Assembly: GCA_036946625.1 (NCBI GenBank)
Contig: JAQIIU010000002.1
Span: 124,001 to 188,000, forward strand
From: Methylorubrum populi
GTDB taxonomy: Bacteria; Pseudomonadota; Alphaproteobacteria; Rhizobiales; Beijerinckiaceae
DNA: 64,000 bases
Direction of reading: 5' to 3'
Both the position numbers and the translations under genes were made by a program. Shown here piece by piece: positions 1 to 9,331 of the stretch; within the stretch, counting starts at the first letter, position 1; every line of letters starts with the position of its first letter. The notes below the pieces were generated by a model that saw nothing but the letters and a program-made list of their open reading frames with translations, was not told the origin of the DNA and did no database searches.

Positions 1-230
1 AGGAGCAGTTCGATCCCCCCGGCCTCGGCGAGCACCGGCGCGAGGCTGCGCCCGTCGATGTCGGCGGGCGCGGCGACGCCCCAGGCGCTCACGCCGGAGG
101 GCAGCAGCAGGATCGAGCCGCGGTGGGACATCTGCCCGAAGCGGAAGCCGCCGTTGCCGTAGGCGTCGATGCCGTGGCGCCCGGGCAGGAAGCCGTCGTG
201 GATCCGTCCGGGATGACGCCCTTCGCTCAA
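1..230 (-). CDS. Mth938-like domain protein (partial, C-terminus outside window)
   Basis: The reading frame runs off the left edge; about 76 residues are visible. It contains a run of DAYGNGGFRFG followed by SILLLPSGVSAWG, which resembles the Mth938/DUF498 domain proteins that follow secDF in many alphaproteobacteria. I chose the TTG at 230 because no ATG or GTG is in frame nearby and a purine-rich GGGGAGG lies just upstream of it. The family is about 125 residues and has no firmly established biochemical role. Its position 3' of secF in the same direction supports cotranscription with the Sec accessory genes. The identification rests on a partial sequence and synteny. Confidence 0.6.
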   Translation of the reverse strand, partial: MSEGRHPGRIHDGFLPGRHGIDAYGNGGFRFGQMSHRGSILLLPSGVSAWGVAAPADIDGRSLAPVLAEAGGIELL

Positions 231-369
231 GCCGCGCCTCCCCTGGGCCGCATCCTCACGGGGTCGCCCCCGCTCCGGACGATGTTGGCCTTTCGAGCGG
301 CACTCTCAACCGCCGCGGCCGTGGAAACAGCCCGGGATCGACGACTCACGTCCCGCCGCACGCCGCGCC

Positions 370-1314
370 TTACTCGGCCGCCTGGGGCAGTCCGGCCTCG
401 CGCCGGGCCGGCTTCGCCCCCGACAGGCGCAGGCCGATATAGATCAGCGCGGGCGTCGAGACGAAGATCGCCGAATAGGTGCAGATCACCACGCCGCAGA
501 GCATCACCACGGCGAAGCCCTTGATCGCCTCGCCGCCGAACAGCACCAGCGCGACGAGCGACAGGGCGGTGGAGAGCGAGGTCATCACCGTGCGCGACAT
601 GGTGGAGTTGATCGAGAGGTTCAGGAGCTCCACCACGGGGATGGTCTTGTAGCGGCGCATCAGTTCGCGGGTGCGGTCGAACACCACCACGGTCTCGTTG
701 AGCGAGTAGCCGACGATGGTGAGGATCGCGGCGATCGAGGTCATGTTGAACTCGATGCGGGTGACGATGAAGATGCCGACCGTCAGCACGATGTCGTGCA
801 GGGTGCCGACGATGGCGCCGAGCGCCAGCTCCCGCTCGAAGCGGAACCACAGGTAGAGCAGCACCGCCAGCACCGAGAGCACGACGCCGATCGTGCCGGA
901 CTGCACCAGCTCGCCCGAGACGCGCGGGCCCACCGTCTCGGTGCGGCGGAAATCGTAGCCCGCGTCGAAGGCGGCGTGCGCCTTCTGCATCACCGCGGTC
1001 TGGCCCTGCTCGCCGGCCTGGAGCGGGAAGCGCACCAGCACCTGCCCCTCGCCGCCGAGTTCCTGCACCTCGGTCTCGCCGAAGCCGAAGCCGTTGGCGG
1101 TGTGCCGGATCTCGGCGAGGTCCGCCGTCCGGCCGGGCTTGGCCTGGAGTTCGACCAGGGTGCCGCCCTTGAAGTCGATGCCGAAATTGAGCCCGACCGT
1201 GACGAACAGCACCACGGTCACCACCGACATCACCGCCGAGAGCGGGAAGGTGACGCGCCGGAACCGCATGAAGTCGAAATGCGATTCGTCGGGCCAGAGG
1301 CGGAGCAGGCGCAT
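370..1314 (-). CDS. secF: protein translocase subunit SecF
   Basis: 314 residues, normal for SecF. SecF pairs with SecD and YajC on the SecYEG channel and uses the proton motive force to finish protein export across the inner membrane. An N-terminal membrane segment (about 23-43) is followed by the family signature GIDFKGGT (about 45-52). A periplasmic stretch comes next, then five membrane segments with conserved LHDIVLTVG and GYSLNETVVVFDR motifs. The start is the ATG at 1314; a longer upstream frame here is only an out-of-register extension across secD. It lies about 100 bases downstream of secD in a yajC-secD-secF operon. Confidence 0.97.
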   Translation of the reverse strand: MRLLRLWPDESHFDFMRFRRVTFPLSAVMSVVTVVLFVTVGLNFGIDFKGGTLVELQAKPGRTADLAEIRHTANGFGFGETEVQELGGEGQVLVRFPLQAGEQGQTAVMQKAHAAFDAGYDFRRTETVGPRVSGELVQSGTIGVVLSVLAVLLYLWFRFERELALGAIVGTLHDIVLTVGIFIVTRIEFNMTSIAAILTIVGYSLNETVVVFDRTRELMRRYKTIPVVELLNLSINSTMSRTVMTSLSTALSLVALVLFGGEAIKGFAVVMLCGVVICTYSAIFVSTPALIYIGLRLSGAKPARREAGLPQAAE

Positions 1315-1418
1315 GGTCGGTCTCAGGTCATGGAGGCCGGCGCGCGGGGCCCGAGCCTTGCAAAGCGATGGTGCGGCCCGCCCATGCGGGTCGCCGCAGT
1401 CCCCCGGACGGGGTTCGT

Positions 1419-3023
1419 TCAGAACGGCAGGGCCTTGGGCCGGAACCACGTGTACCACACCGCGATCATCATGCGCGTCAGCGTCACCGCCGTGATCACC
1501 GTGGTGAGGATGCCGAGGATGAACACCACGGCGAAGCCCTTCACCGGGCCCGAGCCCATGAAGAACAGGAGCAGGGCGGCGATCGCCATGGTCGAGTTCG
1601 AGTCGATGATGGTGGCGAACGCCCGGTCGAAGCCGGCCTGGAGCGCCGAGACCAGGGAGCGGCCGGATCGGGCTTCCTCGCGCATGCGCTCGTAGATCAG
1701 CACGTTGGAATCGACCGCGGTGCCGATGGTGAGCACGATGCCGGCGATGCCGGGCAGGGTCATGGTCGCCTCCAGCACCGACATCAGGCCGAGGATCAGG
1801 CCGACATGCACGATGAGGGCGATGTTGGCGATGAAGCCGAAGGTGCCGTAGGTCGCGAACATGAAGGCGATGACGAGGGCGCCGGCCACCAGCGTCGCCA
1901 GCTTGCCGGCCTCGATCGAGTCGCGTCCGAGGCCGGGGCCGACCACGCGGCGCTCGACCACGGTGAGCTTGGCCGGCAACGCGCCCGCCCGCAGCAGCAC
2001 CGAGAGGTCGTTGGCGTCCTTGACGGTGAAGTTGCCGGTGATCTGGCCCGAGCCGCCGGTGATCGCCGAGCGGATCACGGGGGCCGACTGGATCACGTTG
2101 TCGAGCACGATCGCCATGCGGCGTCCGACATTCTCCGAGGTTGCCTGACCGAAGCGCTGGGCCCCGCGCAGGTTGAACTTGAAGCTCACCATCGGCTCGT
2201 GGGTCTGCGGGTCGAAGGCGGGCTGGGCGTCGGTGAGATCGCTGCCGTCGGCCATGACGCGCCGCTCGACCGGCACCTTGGCCCCGCCCTCGTCCTTCGA
2301 GGGCAGCAGGTCGACGTCGCCCGAGGGCGAGTCGGCCAGCATGCGGAACTCGAGCTTGGCGGTCTTGCCGAGCTGGTCCTCCAGCTCCTGCGGGTTCTGC
2401 AGGCCCGGCACCTGCACCAGGATGCGGTCGGCGCCCTGCTGCTGGATCGACGGCTCCTTGGTGCCGCTGAAATCGACGCGGCGGCGGATCACCTCGATCG
2501 CCTGGGTCACGGCCCGGCGGGTGCGGTCGTTGAGGCCGGCATCGGTGAGGACGAGCTGGATCGTGCCGTTCTCGGCCTCGTTCACCGCGAGCGTCTGGCC
2601 ACCGCCGCCGGCGAGCGGGTTGCTGACGGGCTGGGCCAGTTCGCGCAGCTTCGGCATCACCTTCGCGCGCGCCGCGGCATCGGGGATGCGCAGCTCGACG
2701 CCGCGGTTGATCACGCGGATGCCGCCCTCCGGCGACACGGACGCCTCGCGCAGGACCCGGCGCACGTCGTCGCGCAGGCCCGTGACCATCGAGCGGACGA
2801 GATCGGGCTGGTCGATCTCCAAGAGGATCTGCGAGCCGCCCTGGAGGTCGAGGCCGAGCACGATCGCCCGTTGCGGGATGATCCAGCTCGGGAACCACGA
2901 CGGCAGCGCGGCCATGAAGGCCTTGCGGCTGTCGGCCGGGACGAAGCTCGGCACCGCGAGGCTGAGGCCGATCAGGATGACGGCGAGCGTCGCGACGATC
3001 TTGGTTCTCGAGAAGCGCAGCAT
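1419..3023 (-). CDS. secD: protein translocase subunit SecD
   Basis: 534 residues, typical of SecD. It has an N-terminal membrane anchor (about 8-28), the signature LGLDLQGGS, a long periplasmic region containing the P1 head, and a C-terminal five-helix membrane block with VDSNVLIYERMREE, matching the SecD/SecF/MMPL fold. It works with SecF to pull preproteins out of SecYEG. It lies between yajC (67 bases upstream) and secF in the same orientation, so one transcript is likely. Confidence 0.98.
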   Translation of the reverse strand: MLRFSRTKIVATLAVILIGLSLAVPSFVPADSRKAFMAALPSWFPSWIIPQRAIVLGLDLQGGSQILLEIDQPDLVRSMVTGLRDDVRRVLREASVSPEGGIRVINRGVELRIPDAAARAKVMPKLRELAQPVSNPLAGGGGQTLAVNEAENGTIQLVLTDAGLNDRTRRAVTQAIEVIRRRVDFSGTKEPSIQQQGADRILVQVPGLQNPQELEDQLGKTAKLEFRMLADSPSGDVDLLPSKDEGGAKVPVERRVMADGSDLTDAQPAFDPQTHEPMVSFKFNLRGAQRFGQATSENVGRRMAIVLDNVIQSAPVIRSAITGGSGQITGNFTVKDANDLSVLLRAGALPAKLTVVERRVVGPGLGRDSIEAGKLATLVAGALVIAFMFATYGTFGFIANIALIVHVGLILGLMSVLEATMTLPGIAGIVLTIGTAVDSNVLIYERMREEARSGRSLVSALQAGFDRAFATIIDSNSTMAIAALLLFFMGSGPVKGFAVVFILGILTTVITAVTLTRMMIAVWYTWFRPKALPF

Positions 3024-3090
3024 CCGCCCGGTTCCGACTTCTTATGTCATGGGTGCCGGGGTTTGACCGCCGGCACACAGCTATGGCGCC

Positions 3091-3423
3091 TCAGGAGGCC
3101 TTGACCGGGGCGCCCTTGACGCGGACCTCGGAGATCATCGAGCGCACCACCTTCACCCGCACGTTCGGGGCGATCTCGACCTCGACCTCGGAGGCGTCGT
3201 CGGTCACCTTGACGACCCGGCCGACGAGGCCGCCGTTGGTGACGACGGTGTCCTCCCGGCGCAGGTTCTTGACCATGCTCTGGTGATCCTTGAGCCGGCG
3301 CTGCTGCGGGCGCAGGATCAGGAAGTACATGATCACGAAGATCAGGACGAAGGGCACGAATTGCAACGCGACGTCCGCGCCGCTTCCGGCACCGGCTCCT
3401 TGCGCGAAGGCGGGGGTGATCAA
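3091..3423 (-). CDS. yajC: preprotein translocase subunit YajC
   Basis: 110 residues. A single membrane segment (about 24-42, FVPFVLIFVIMYFLILRPQ) is followed by the conserved RPQQRR and the soluble beta-rich tail with LVGRVVKV, the YajC pattern. YajC associates with SecDF and YidC at the translocon. It is the first gene of the yajC-secD-secF operon and is divergent from the ATPase gene at 3658; the roughly 230 bases between them should hold both promoters, though I could not pick out convincing -35/-10 boxes. Confidence 0.95.
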   Translation of the reverse strand: MITPAFAQGAGAGSGADVALQFVPFVLIFVIMYFLILRPQQRRLKDHQSMVKNLRREDTVVTNGGLVGRVVKVTDDASEVEVEIAPNVRVKVVRSMISEVRVKGAPVKAS

Positions 3424-3657
3424 CGCGGAAAACTCCTGATCGAGGGCATGCGCCCGTCAGGCCCGGCGGCGCCGGGGCCTTGCGACGACGAGCCTGCCGA
3501 AAAGCGCGCGGACTATAGCGAGGGGCGATTCGAAAGCAACGCCGGGGCGATGCATCCGGCGCGATGCCGGCACGGTTCCCCTTCTCTCCGGCCTCGGCCT
3601 AAAAGGCGCCACCTCGGCGAGGGCTGCCGCCCTCCCCCCGCAACCGGACCGCACATC

Positions 3658-4536
3658 ATGGCCTTAGAGCCGACTCCCGCCGCCCTTCTGCCGCTTCTGG
3701 AGCGGATCGCCGCAGCCCTGGAGCGCGCCGCCCCGTCCGCCATCTCGAAGGTGGATACGGGCGCGGCCGATGCCTTCCTGTGGGGGCCCGAGCGCCGGCT
3801 GATCCCGGTGCCGCGGGTCAACCGCGTCGAGATCGGCATCCTCACCGGCATCGACCGGGCCCGCGACACATTGGTTGAGAACACGGAGCGCTTCGCGCGG
3901 GGGCTGCCGGCCAACAACGCCCTGCTCTGGGGCGCGCGCGGCATGGGCAAGTCGTCGCTGGTCAAGGCGGCGCATGCCGAGATCAACGCCCGGCGGCCCG
4001 AGGGCGCGCGGCCGATGAAGCTCGTGGAGATCCACCGGGAGGACATCGAGGCGCTGCCCGAGCTGATGAGCCTGCTGCGCGGCGATCCCCACCGCTGGCT
4101 GGTGTTCTGCGACGACCTCTCGTTCGATGCCGACGACACTTCCTACAAGTCGCTGAAGACCGCGCTCGACGGCGGCATCGAGGGACGGCCGGGCAACGTG
4201 CTGTTCTACGCCACCTCGAACCGGCGCCACCTGCTCGCCCGCGAGATGGTCGAGAACGAGCGCTCCACCGCGATCAATCCCGGCGAGGCCGTGGAGGAGA
4301 AGGTCTCGCTCTCCGACCGCTTCGGCCTCTGGCTCGGCTTCCACAAGTGCAGCCAGGACGAGTATCTGGCGATGATCCGCGCCTACGTGGAGCGCTACGG
4401 CCTTCAAGGGGAGCCGGACCGCGTGCGGGCCGAGGCGCTCGAATGGGCCACCACCCGCGGCTCGCGCTCGGGCCGCACCGCGTTCCAGTTCATCCAGGAT
4501 CTGGCCGGACGGCTCGGGCAGCGGCTCGACGGGTAG
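3658..4536 (+). CDS. DUF815 family AAA ATPase
   Basis: 292 residues. A Walker A motif GARGMGKSS (about 100-108) and a Walker B-like VFCDDLSF occur in the AAA+ arrangement of DUF815, a bacterial ATPase family of uncertain function. Other family marks are KTALDGGIEGRPGNVLFYATSNRRHL and FGLWLGFHKCSQ-like segments. The ATG at 3658 fits the family N-terminus. It sits between the Sec operon and the nlpD-pcm-surE-serS group, a neighbourhood I recall for this family in Rhizobiales. A partner or substrate cannot be inferred from sequence. Confidence 0.88.
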   Translation: MALEPTPAALLPLLERIAAALERAAPSAISKVDTGAADAFLWGPERRLIPVPRVNRVEIGILTGIDRARDTLVENTERFARGLPANNALLWGARGMGKSSLVKAAHAEINARRPEGARPMKLVEIHREDIEALPELMSLLRGDPHRWLVFCDDLSFDADDTSYKSLKTALDGGIEGRPGNVLFYATSNRRHLLAREMVENERSTAINPGEAVEEKVSLSDRFGLWLGFHKCSQDEYLAMIRAYVERYGLQGEPDRVRAEALEWATTRGSRSGRTAFQFIQDLAGRLGQRLDG

Positions 4537-4560
4537 TTTTTTTCCGACTCTCCCACCTCG

Positions 4561-4655
4561 CCGTCATCGCGAGCGCATGCGAAGCGATCCAGGTGCGCGA
4601 CCTTTCCGGATAGGGCGGTGCCCTGGATTGCTTGCGCCGGGCCTCGCAATGACGG
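4561..4655. repeat. dispersed intergenic repeat C, short copy
   Basis: The ends are inverted repeats (CGTCATCGCGAG against CTCGCAATGACG) around an imperfect inner palindrome with GCGAAGCGATCCAGG and CCTGGATTGC. Related, longer copies lie at about 31101-31262 and 49778-49945. It fills the gap between the convergent DUF815 and nlpD-like genes. Confidence 0.8.
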
Positions 4656-4684
4656 AGGCATCACCGAAGCCGAAGCGCCCGAAC

Positions 4685-4712
4685 AAAAAGGCGGCCCCTC
4701 GCGGGACCGCCC
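4685..4712 (-). terminator. rho-independent terminator of the nlpD-like gene
   Basis: Read on the minus strand, a 9-bp GC-rich stem (GGCGGTCCC with GGGGCCGCC, one G-U pair, loop GCGA) is followed by five T. It lies 26 bases past the stop of the gene ending at 4738. Confidence 0.8.
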
Positions 4713-4737
4713 TCCGTCTGCGAATCCGACGAAAGAA

Positions 4738-6033
4738 TCAGTTGCCGGCGAGGTGCGGCATCGGGTCGACCGGGGTCGCGCCCTTGCGGATCTCGAAGTG
4801 GAGCTGCGGCGAGGTGACGTTGCCGGTGGCGCCCGACTTGGCGATGGTCTGGCCGCGCTTCACCTTCTCGCCGGGGCGCACGTCGAGCTCGCCGTTGTGG
4901 GCGTAGGCGGAGACGTAGCCGTTGTTGTGCCGCACCAGCACCAGCTTGCCGTAGCCCTTCACGTCGGAGCCGGCATAGGCCACCGTGCCGTCCTCGGCCG
5001 CCTTGACCGGCGTGCCCTCGGGCACGGCGATGTTGATGCCCTCGTTGCCCGACGAGCCGTAGCCGTTGATGATGCGGCCCTTGGCCGGCCAGCGGAACGA
5101 CTCGGCCGGCTGCGCGGCGGGCACGGCGGCGGGGATCGGCGCGGACGCGTCGGCGCTCGCCACCTTCACCGGAGCCGCCGGAGCCGCCTCCGGCGCGGGG
5201 GCCTTGGCGGCTTCCCTGCTCTCCTTGGCGGCGGCCTTCGCGGCGGTTTCCGCCGCGCGGGCCTCGGCGAGTTTCTTGGCGGCGTCCGCCTTGGCCTGCT
5301 TGGCCTCGGCCTTCGGATCGGACTTGGTCTCGGCCTTGGCGACCTTCTCGGCGCCCTTCTGGCCCGGGCGCGGATGCTTCTGAGCCTCGGCCGCCTTCTT
5401 CGCTTCGGCGGTCTTGGCTTCGGCAGTCTTGGCTTCGGCGAGCTTGCGGCTCTGGGCCGCCTTCGCGACCGCCTTGGCCTCGGCGATCTTGGCGGCGGCG
5501 GCCTGCCGCTCGGCCTCGCGCCGGGCCTCGGCCGCCTTCGCGGCCGCGGCCTCGGCGGCGCGCTTCTCCGCTGCCTTGTCGACGGGCTTGCCGAACGGGA
5601 GCTTGGGCTGCGGCGCCGGGGTGGAGGCGCGCGGCGTCATCGCGCGGCCGGCATCCGGGTTCATGCCGGCCACGTTGCTCGCCATTCCGCCGCTCATCGG
5701 CTCGGCCGTCGCCACGCGGGTCGCGGTCCGGGCCGGGGCCATCGCCGAGGGGCGCGGCGACAGGGCCGGGCCGGGGGCGGGCAGCGCCTGGGACTGGATG
5801 CGCGGGGTGCGGATCGCCGGCGCCGGCGCCATCTCGGCCTCGCCCTCGGCTCCGCCCTCCGGCAGGCTGCCGGTGGCCGAGGGCTCGCCCGCCAGGGAGG
5901 CGAACGGGTTGGTGAAGGGGTCGCCCAGACGCGAGGCGTCCGACGAGCAGGCGGCGGCGCCGCCGCCGATCATTCCGATGAGGGCGAAGCGCGACAGCGT
6001 CCTCAAGCCCAGAACCGTCCCCCGAACCCGCAT
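4738..6033 (-). CDS. nlpD: NlpD/DipM-like lipoprotein with degenerate LytM (M23) domain
   Basis: 431 residues from the ATG at 6033; a TTG start 45 bases upstream is possible. A lipoprotein-type signal peptide ends at Cys29 (GGAAAC). A long Ala/Lys/Glu-rich, probably coiled-coil middle follows, and the C-terminal 110 residues form an M23/LytM fold. The zinc ligands look lost: the usual H-x3-D region reads NEGIN and the H-x-H motif reads QLHFE. In NlpD/EnvC/DipM proteins such inactive LytM domains activate amidases that split septal peptidoglycan, so a division role in the envelope is inferred. Gene order with pcm and surE matches the nlpD context of other proteobacteria. No LysM repeat is obvious, so the exact ortholog is uncertain. 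Confidence 0.8.
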   Translation of the reverse strand: MRVRGTVLGLRTLSRFALIGMIGGGAAACSSDASRLGDPFTNPFASLAGEPSATGSLPEGGAEGEAEMAPAPAIRTPRIQSQALPAPGPALSPRPSAMAPARTATRVATAEPMSGGMASNVAGMNPDAGRAMTPRASTPAPQPKLPFGKPVDKAAEKRAAEAAAAKAAEARREAERQAAAAKIAEAKAVAKAAQSRKLAEAKTAEAKTAEAKKAAEAQKHPRPGQKGAEKVAKAETKSDPKAEAKQAKADAAKKLAEARAAETAAKAAAKESREAAKAPAPEAAPAAPVKVASADASAPIPAAVPAAQPAESFRWPAKGRIINGYGSSGNEGINIAVPEGTPVKAAEDGTVAYAGSDVKGYGKLVLVRHNNGYVSAYAHNGELDVRPGEKVKRGQTIAKSGATGNVTSPQLHFEIRKGATPVDPMPHLAGN

Positions 6034-6197
6034 CGACGCACCCGCTTGAACACTGACGCAACGTGATGCGCCATTCAAACGGGATTCAGGTTAAGCAACC
6101 GTTCCCGAGATCCGCACGGGCGTCGGTTTCGCGCGTGTTCCGGTAAGGTTGAGGAACCCCGGCCGCGGCGCGGATACCGTGCACGACGGTCGCGCGG

Positions 6198-6884
6198 CTA
6201 CGGCGTCCGTGCCCGGCCCGGAGTCAGCGGGCCGAGCTGCAGCGCCGCCCCTTCCGTGCGCGCGTAGGCCGCCGCGCCGTCGCGGGCGAGCGTCAGCAGC
6301 CGGCTTCCCCGTCCGGTCCAGAGACCGGCCACCAGCCGCCCGCCGGGCTTGAGCGCCGCGGGCAGGTGCGGCGGCAGCGCCTCCAGGCTGCCGTTGACGA
6401 GGATGCGGTCGAACGCCCCGCCCCGCACGGCCTCGGCCGCGAGCCCGTCGCCGATCTCGACGGTGGCGTCGTCGAGGTCGCGTCCGAGATGGGCGCGGGC
6501 GGTCCGCGCCAGCGCCCCGTAGCGCTCCAGGCTGCGCACGTGCGCCGCCCCGAGCCGCACCAGCAGGGCGGTGACGTAGCCCGTGCCCGTGCCGATCTCC
6601 AGCACCCGGGCGCCGGGGGCGATGTCGAGGGCGCCGAGCATCGCCGCGACGACGCTCGGCGCGGTCATGGTCTGGCCGCAGGCGAGCGGCAGGGCGATGT
6701 CCCGCCGGGCATGCGCCCGCAGGGCCGGGGGCGCGAAGCGCTCGCGGGGCACCCGCTCCATCGCCCGCAGCACCGCGGTGTCGCGCACGCCGCGCTCGCG
6801 CAGGAGGAGCACGAAGGCGGCGTTGCCGGCCGCCTCCGCGTGGCCCTCGGGATCCTCGGCCTCAGGCGACCCGATCGCGGACAT
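6198..6884 (-). CDS. pcm: protein-L-isoaspartate O-methyltransferase
   Basis: 228 residues. It has the PCMT landmarks: RERFAPPALR, the TMTAPSVVAAML substrate loop, the SAM motif VLEIGTGTGYVTALL, and FDRILVNGSLEALPPHL. The enzyme methylates isoaspartyl residues in damaged proteins using S-adenosylmethionine. It follows surE by 36 bases in the same direction, the classic surE-pcm pairing. The N-terminal residues before the core are variable, so a slightly later start cannot be excluded. Confidence 0.93.
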   Translation of the reverse strand: MSAIGSPEAEDPEGHAEAAGNAAFVLLLRERGVRDTAVLRAMERVPRERFAPPALRAHARRDIALPLACGQTMTAPSVVAAMLGALDIAPGARVLEIGTGTGYVTALLVRLGAAHVRSLERYGALARTARAHLGRDLDDATVEIGDGLAAEAVRGGAFDRILVNGSLEALPPHLPAALKPGGRLVAGLWTGRGSRLLTLARDGAAAYARTEGAALQLGPLTPGRARTP

Positions 6885-6920
6885 GCCCGCCTGTTCCCGC
6901 CCCTCGCCCCAGCCCTCGCC

Positions 6921-7685
6921 TCACGCCTCGAACGCCGCGGCGAAGCGGGTCAGTTCCGGCTCGTCGGTGAGGTCGAGCCGCAGCGGCGTCACCGCGATGC
7001 GGTTCTCGGCGATCGCCTTGAGGTCCGAGCCGTTGCCGGGCTCGAACCGCGCCTTGGCGAAGGCGAGCCAGAAATAGGGGTTGCCGCGCCCGTCGTGGCG
7101 GGCGTCGATCCGCAGGAGCGCCTGGTTGCGCTGCCCCTGGGCCGAGACCGCCACGCCCTGCACTTGATCCGGTTCGCAGTCCGGAAAATTGACGTTGACG
7201 AGGATGCCGGGCTCGATCCCGATCTCCAGGATTTTCTGGATCACCCGCGGCCCGTGCTCGGCGGCACAGGCCCATTTCAGGCTGCCGCGCCCGCCCGCGC
7301 CGTAAGCCTGGCTCAGCGCGATCGAGCGGATGCCGAGGATGGTGCCCTCCATCGCCCCGGCGATGGTGCCGGAATAGGTCACGTCCTCGGCGACGTTCTG
7401 ACCGCGGTTGACCCCGGAGAGAATCAGGTCCGGCTTATGATCCTTGAGGATGTGGGCCACCCCCATGATCACGCAGTCGGAGGGCGTGCCCTTCACCGCG
7501 AAGCGCTTCTCGGAGATCTGCCGCAGGCGCAAGGGATCGTTCAGCGAGAGCGAGTGCGAGACGCCCGACTGGTCGTATTCGGGCGCGACCACCCAGACGT
7601 CGTCGCTCAAGCGCCGGGCGATGCCCTCCAGCGTCTCCAGGCCCGGCGCGTGGATGCCGTCGTCGTTGGTGACCAGGATGCGCAT
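6921..7685 (-). CDS. surE: 5'/3'-nucleotidase SurE
   Basis: 254 residues, normal for SurE. The N-terminus ILVTNDDGIHAPG carries the metal-binding Asp pair, and SGVNRGQN and GTIAGAMEG motifs follow. SurE dephosphorylates nucleoside monophosphates and is implicated in stationary-phase survival. The start codon overlaps the stop codon of serS (TGATG), indicating translational coupling, and pcm follows closely. Confidence 0.96.
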   Translation of the reverse strand: MRILVTNDDGIHAPGLETLEGIARRLSDDVWVVAPEYDQSGVSHSLSLNDPLRLRQISEKRFAVKGTPSDCVIMGVAHILKDHKPDLILSGVNRGQNVAEDVTYSGTIAGAMEGTILGIRSIALSQAYGAGGRGSLKWACAAEHGPRVIQKILEIGIEPGILVNVNFPDCEPDQVQGVAVSAQGQRNQALLRIDARHDGRGNPYFWLAFAKARFEPGNGSDLKAIAENRIAVTPLRLDLTDEPELTRFAAAFEA

Positions 7686-9241
7686 CAGTGGTTCGGTCCC
7701 TCGATCCGGTTCAGGCCGCCCATGTAGGGCTGGAGCACCGACGGGATCGTGACGCTGCCGTCGGGGTTCTGGTAGTTCTCCATCACGGCGATCAGCGCGC
7801 GGCCGACCGCGACGCCCGAGCCGTTCAGGGTGTGGACGAAATTGACCGCCCTGCCCTCCCTCGCCCGATAGCGCGCGTTCATCCGCCGCGCCTGGAAGTC
7901 GCCGCAGACCGAGCAGGAGGAAATCTCCCGGTACGTCCGCTGGCCCGGCACCCAGACCTCGATGTCGTAGGTCTTCTGGCTGGCAAAACCCATGTCGCCG
8001 GTGCAGAGCGTCATGACGCGGTAGGTCAGGTCGAGTTTCTTCAAGACCGCCTCGGCGCAGGCGAGCATCCGCTCGTGTTCCTCCGCCGACTTGTCCGGGG
8101 CCGTGATCGAGACGAGTTCGACCTTGTTGAACTGGTGCTGGCGCAGCATGCCGCGGGTGTCGCGCCCCGCCGCCCCGGCCTCCGCGCGGAAGCAGGGGGT
8201 GAGCGCGGTGAAGCGCAAGGGCAGCTCGTCCTCGGCCAGGATGGTTTCACGGACGAGGTTGGTGAGGGGGACTTCCGCCGTGGGGATGAGCCACTTGCCG
8301 GTCGATGCAAGTTGAATCCAGTTCAAATCTCGTTTTTTGAGTTTATCAATTTCGGATATCTCCTCTTTAAAATCGGATAGCAAAATTCTTGCCCAATTAG
8401 AGGCGCTGTCATTTTTGTCTGAATCTTCACCGGCGGCTTTTTCGATTCGCTCTATGAAATATGGCAATTTGTCGGCCAGATCGTACATTTCCTTCCTTAG
8501 TAAGCTAATATCTTCAATGCGCTCTACTGCACGATCAAAAATGTCCCTCTCATCATCAGGTATGGCACCACTTATGCTAAGAAATTGATCAGATGCGAAC
8601 TTCGGCAGTTGCGCCGTACCGAACATCGCCTCATCCCGAACCAAAACCGGCGGCGCAACTTCCAAATAACCGTGCTCGCCCGTGTGCAGGTCGAGCATGA
8701 ACTGGCCGAGCGCCCGCTCCAGCCGGGCGAGCTGGCCCTTCAGCACCACGAAGCGCGAGCCGGAGAGCTTGGCCGCCGCCTCGAAATCCATCAGGCCGGT
8801 GGCCTCGCCGAGCTCGAAATGCTGGCGGCCCTCGCCCAGGCGCTCGCGCGAGGAATCGAACCGGCGGTACTCGACGTTTCCGTGCTCGTCGGCACCGGGG
8901 GGCACCTCCGCCTTCGGCCGGTTCGGGATCGCGGCGAGGCGCGCGTCAAGGGCTTTTTCCGCCTCTCCCTGCGCGGCCTCCAGCCCCGGCGCCTCCTCCT
9001 TGAGGCGGGCGACCTCGGCCATCAGTTCGGCGGCGCGGGCCTCGTCCCTCGCCTTCTTGGCGGCCCCGATCTCCTTCGACAGCGCGTTGCGCCGCTCCTG
9101 GGCGCCCTGCGCCGCCGAGACGGCGCCCTTGCGTGCATCGTCGAGGGCGATCAGCTCGGCGCTGAGGGCCGGGAGGCCGCGGCGCTCCAGGTCGCGGTCG
9201 AAGGCCTCCGGGTTCTCGCGGATGGCGCGGATGTCGTGCAT
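7685..9241 (-). CDS. serS: seryl-tRNA synthetase with AT-rich insertion
   Basis: 518 residues, against about 425-430 for bacterial SerRS. It attaches serine to tRNA-Ser and tRNA-Sec in the cytoplasm. The N-terminal helical tRNA-binding arm (about 30-105) and class II motifs are intact: [21 protein letters not shown] (motif 2 region), [11 protein letters not shown] before it, and the C-terminal [18 protein letters not shown] (motif 3). Between [10 protein letters not shown] and LIPTAEVPL an extra stretch of roughly residues 221-316 (about 8294-8581) is rich in Asp, Glu, Lys and Ile and is encoded by conspicuously AT-rich DNA, unlike the flanks. The frame stays open, so the gene is probably functional. 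It heads serS-surE-pcm. Confidence 0.95.
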   Translation of the reverse strand: MHDIRAIRENPEAFDRDLERRGLPALSAELIALDDARKGAVSAAQGAQERRNALSKEIGAAKKARDEARAAELMAEVARLKEEAPGLEAAQGEAEKALDARLAAIPNRPKAEVPPGADEHGNVEYRRFDSSRERLGEGRQHFELGEATGLMDFEAAAKLSGSRFVVLKGQLARLERALGQFMLDLHTGEHGYLEVAPPVLVRDEAMFGTAQLPKFASDQFLSISGAIPDDERDIFDRAVERIEDISLLRKEMYDLADKLPYFIERIEKAAGEDSDKNDSASNWARILLSDFKEEISEIDKLKKRDLNWIQLASTGKWLIPTAEVPLTNLVRETILAEDELPLRFTALTPCFRAEAGAAGRDTRGMLRQHQFNKVELVSITAPDKSAEEHERMLACAEAVLKKLDLTYRVMTLCTGDMGFASQKTYDIEVWVPGQRTYREISSCSVCGDFQARRMNARYRAREGRAVNFVHTLNGSGVAVGRALIAVMENYQNPDGSVTIPSVLQPYMGGLNRIEGPNH

Positions 9242-9331
9242 GTCGGGGCTCTGGAAGCTCTAAGGCGCGCGAGGGCCCCGCTTTGCCGCATCGCCCCCCG
9301 CATCACAAGAGCGGGGCCTCGACCCCGCAAG

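Noticed and set aside
370..3078. A very long minus-strand frame spanning secD and secF
   Set aside because: Its upstream two thirds are an Arg/Pro/Gly-rich shadow of secD in another register; only the last 314 residues (secF) match a family.
1368..3104. Plus-strand ORF of 578 residues opposite secD
   Set aside because: His/Arg/Asp/Ala-rich composition without domains; typical antisense artefact of high-GC coding DNA.
6034..6078. TTG start 45 bases upstream of the NlpD-like gene
   Set aside because: Possible, but the ATG at 6033 puts the lipoprotein signal at the N-terminus.
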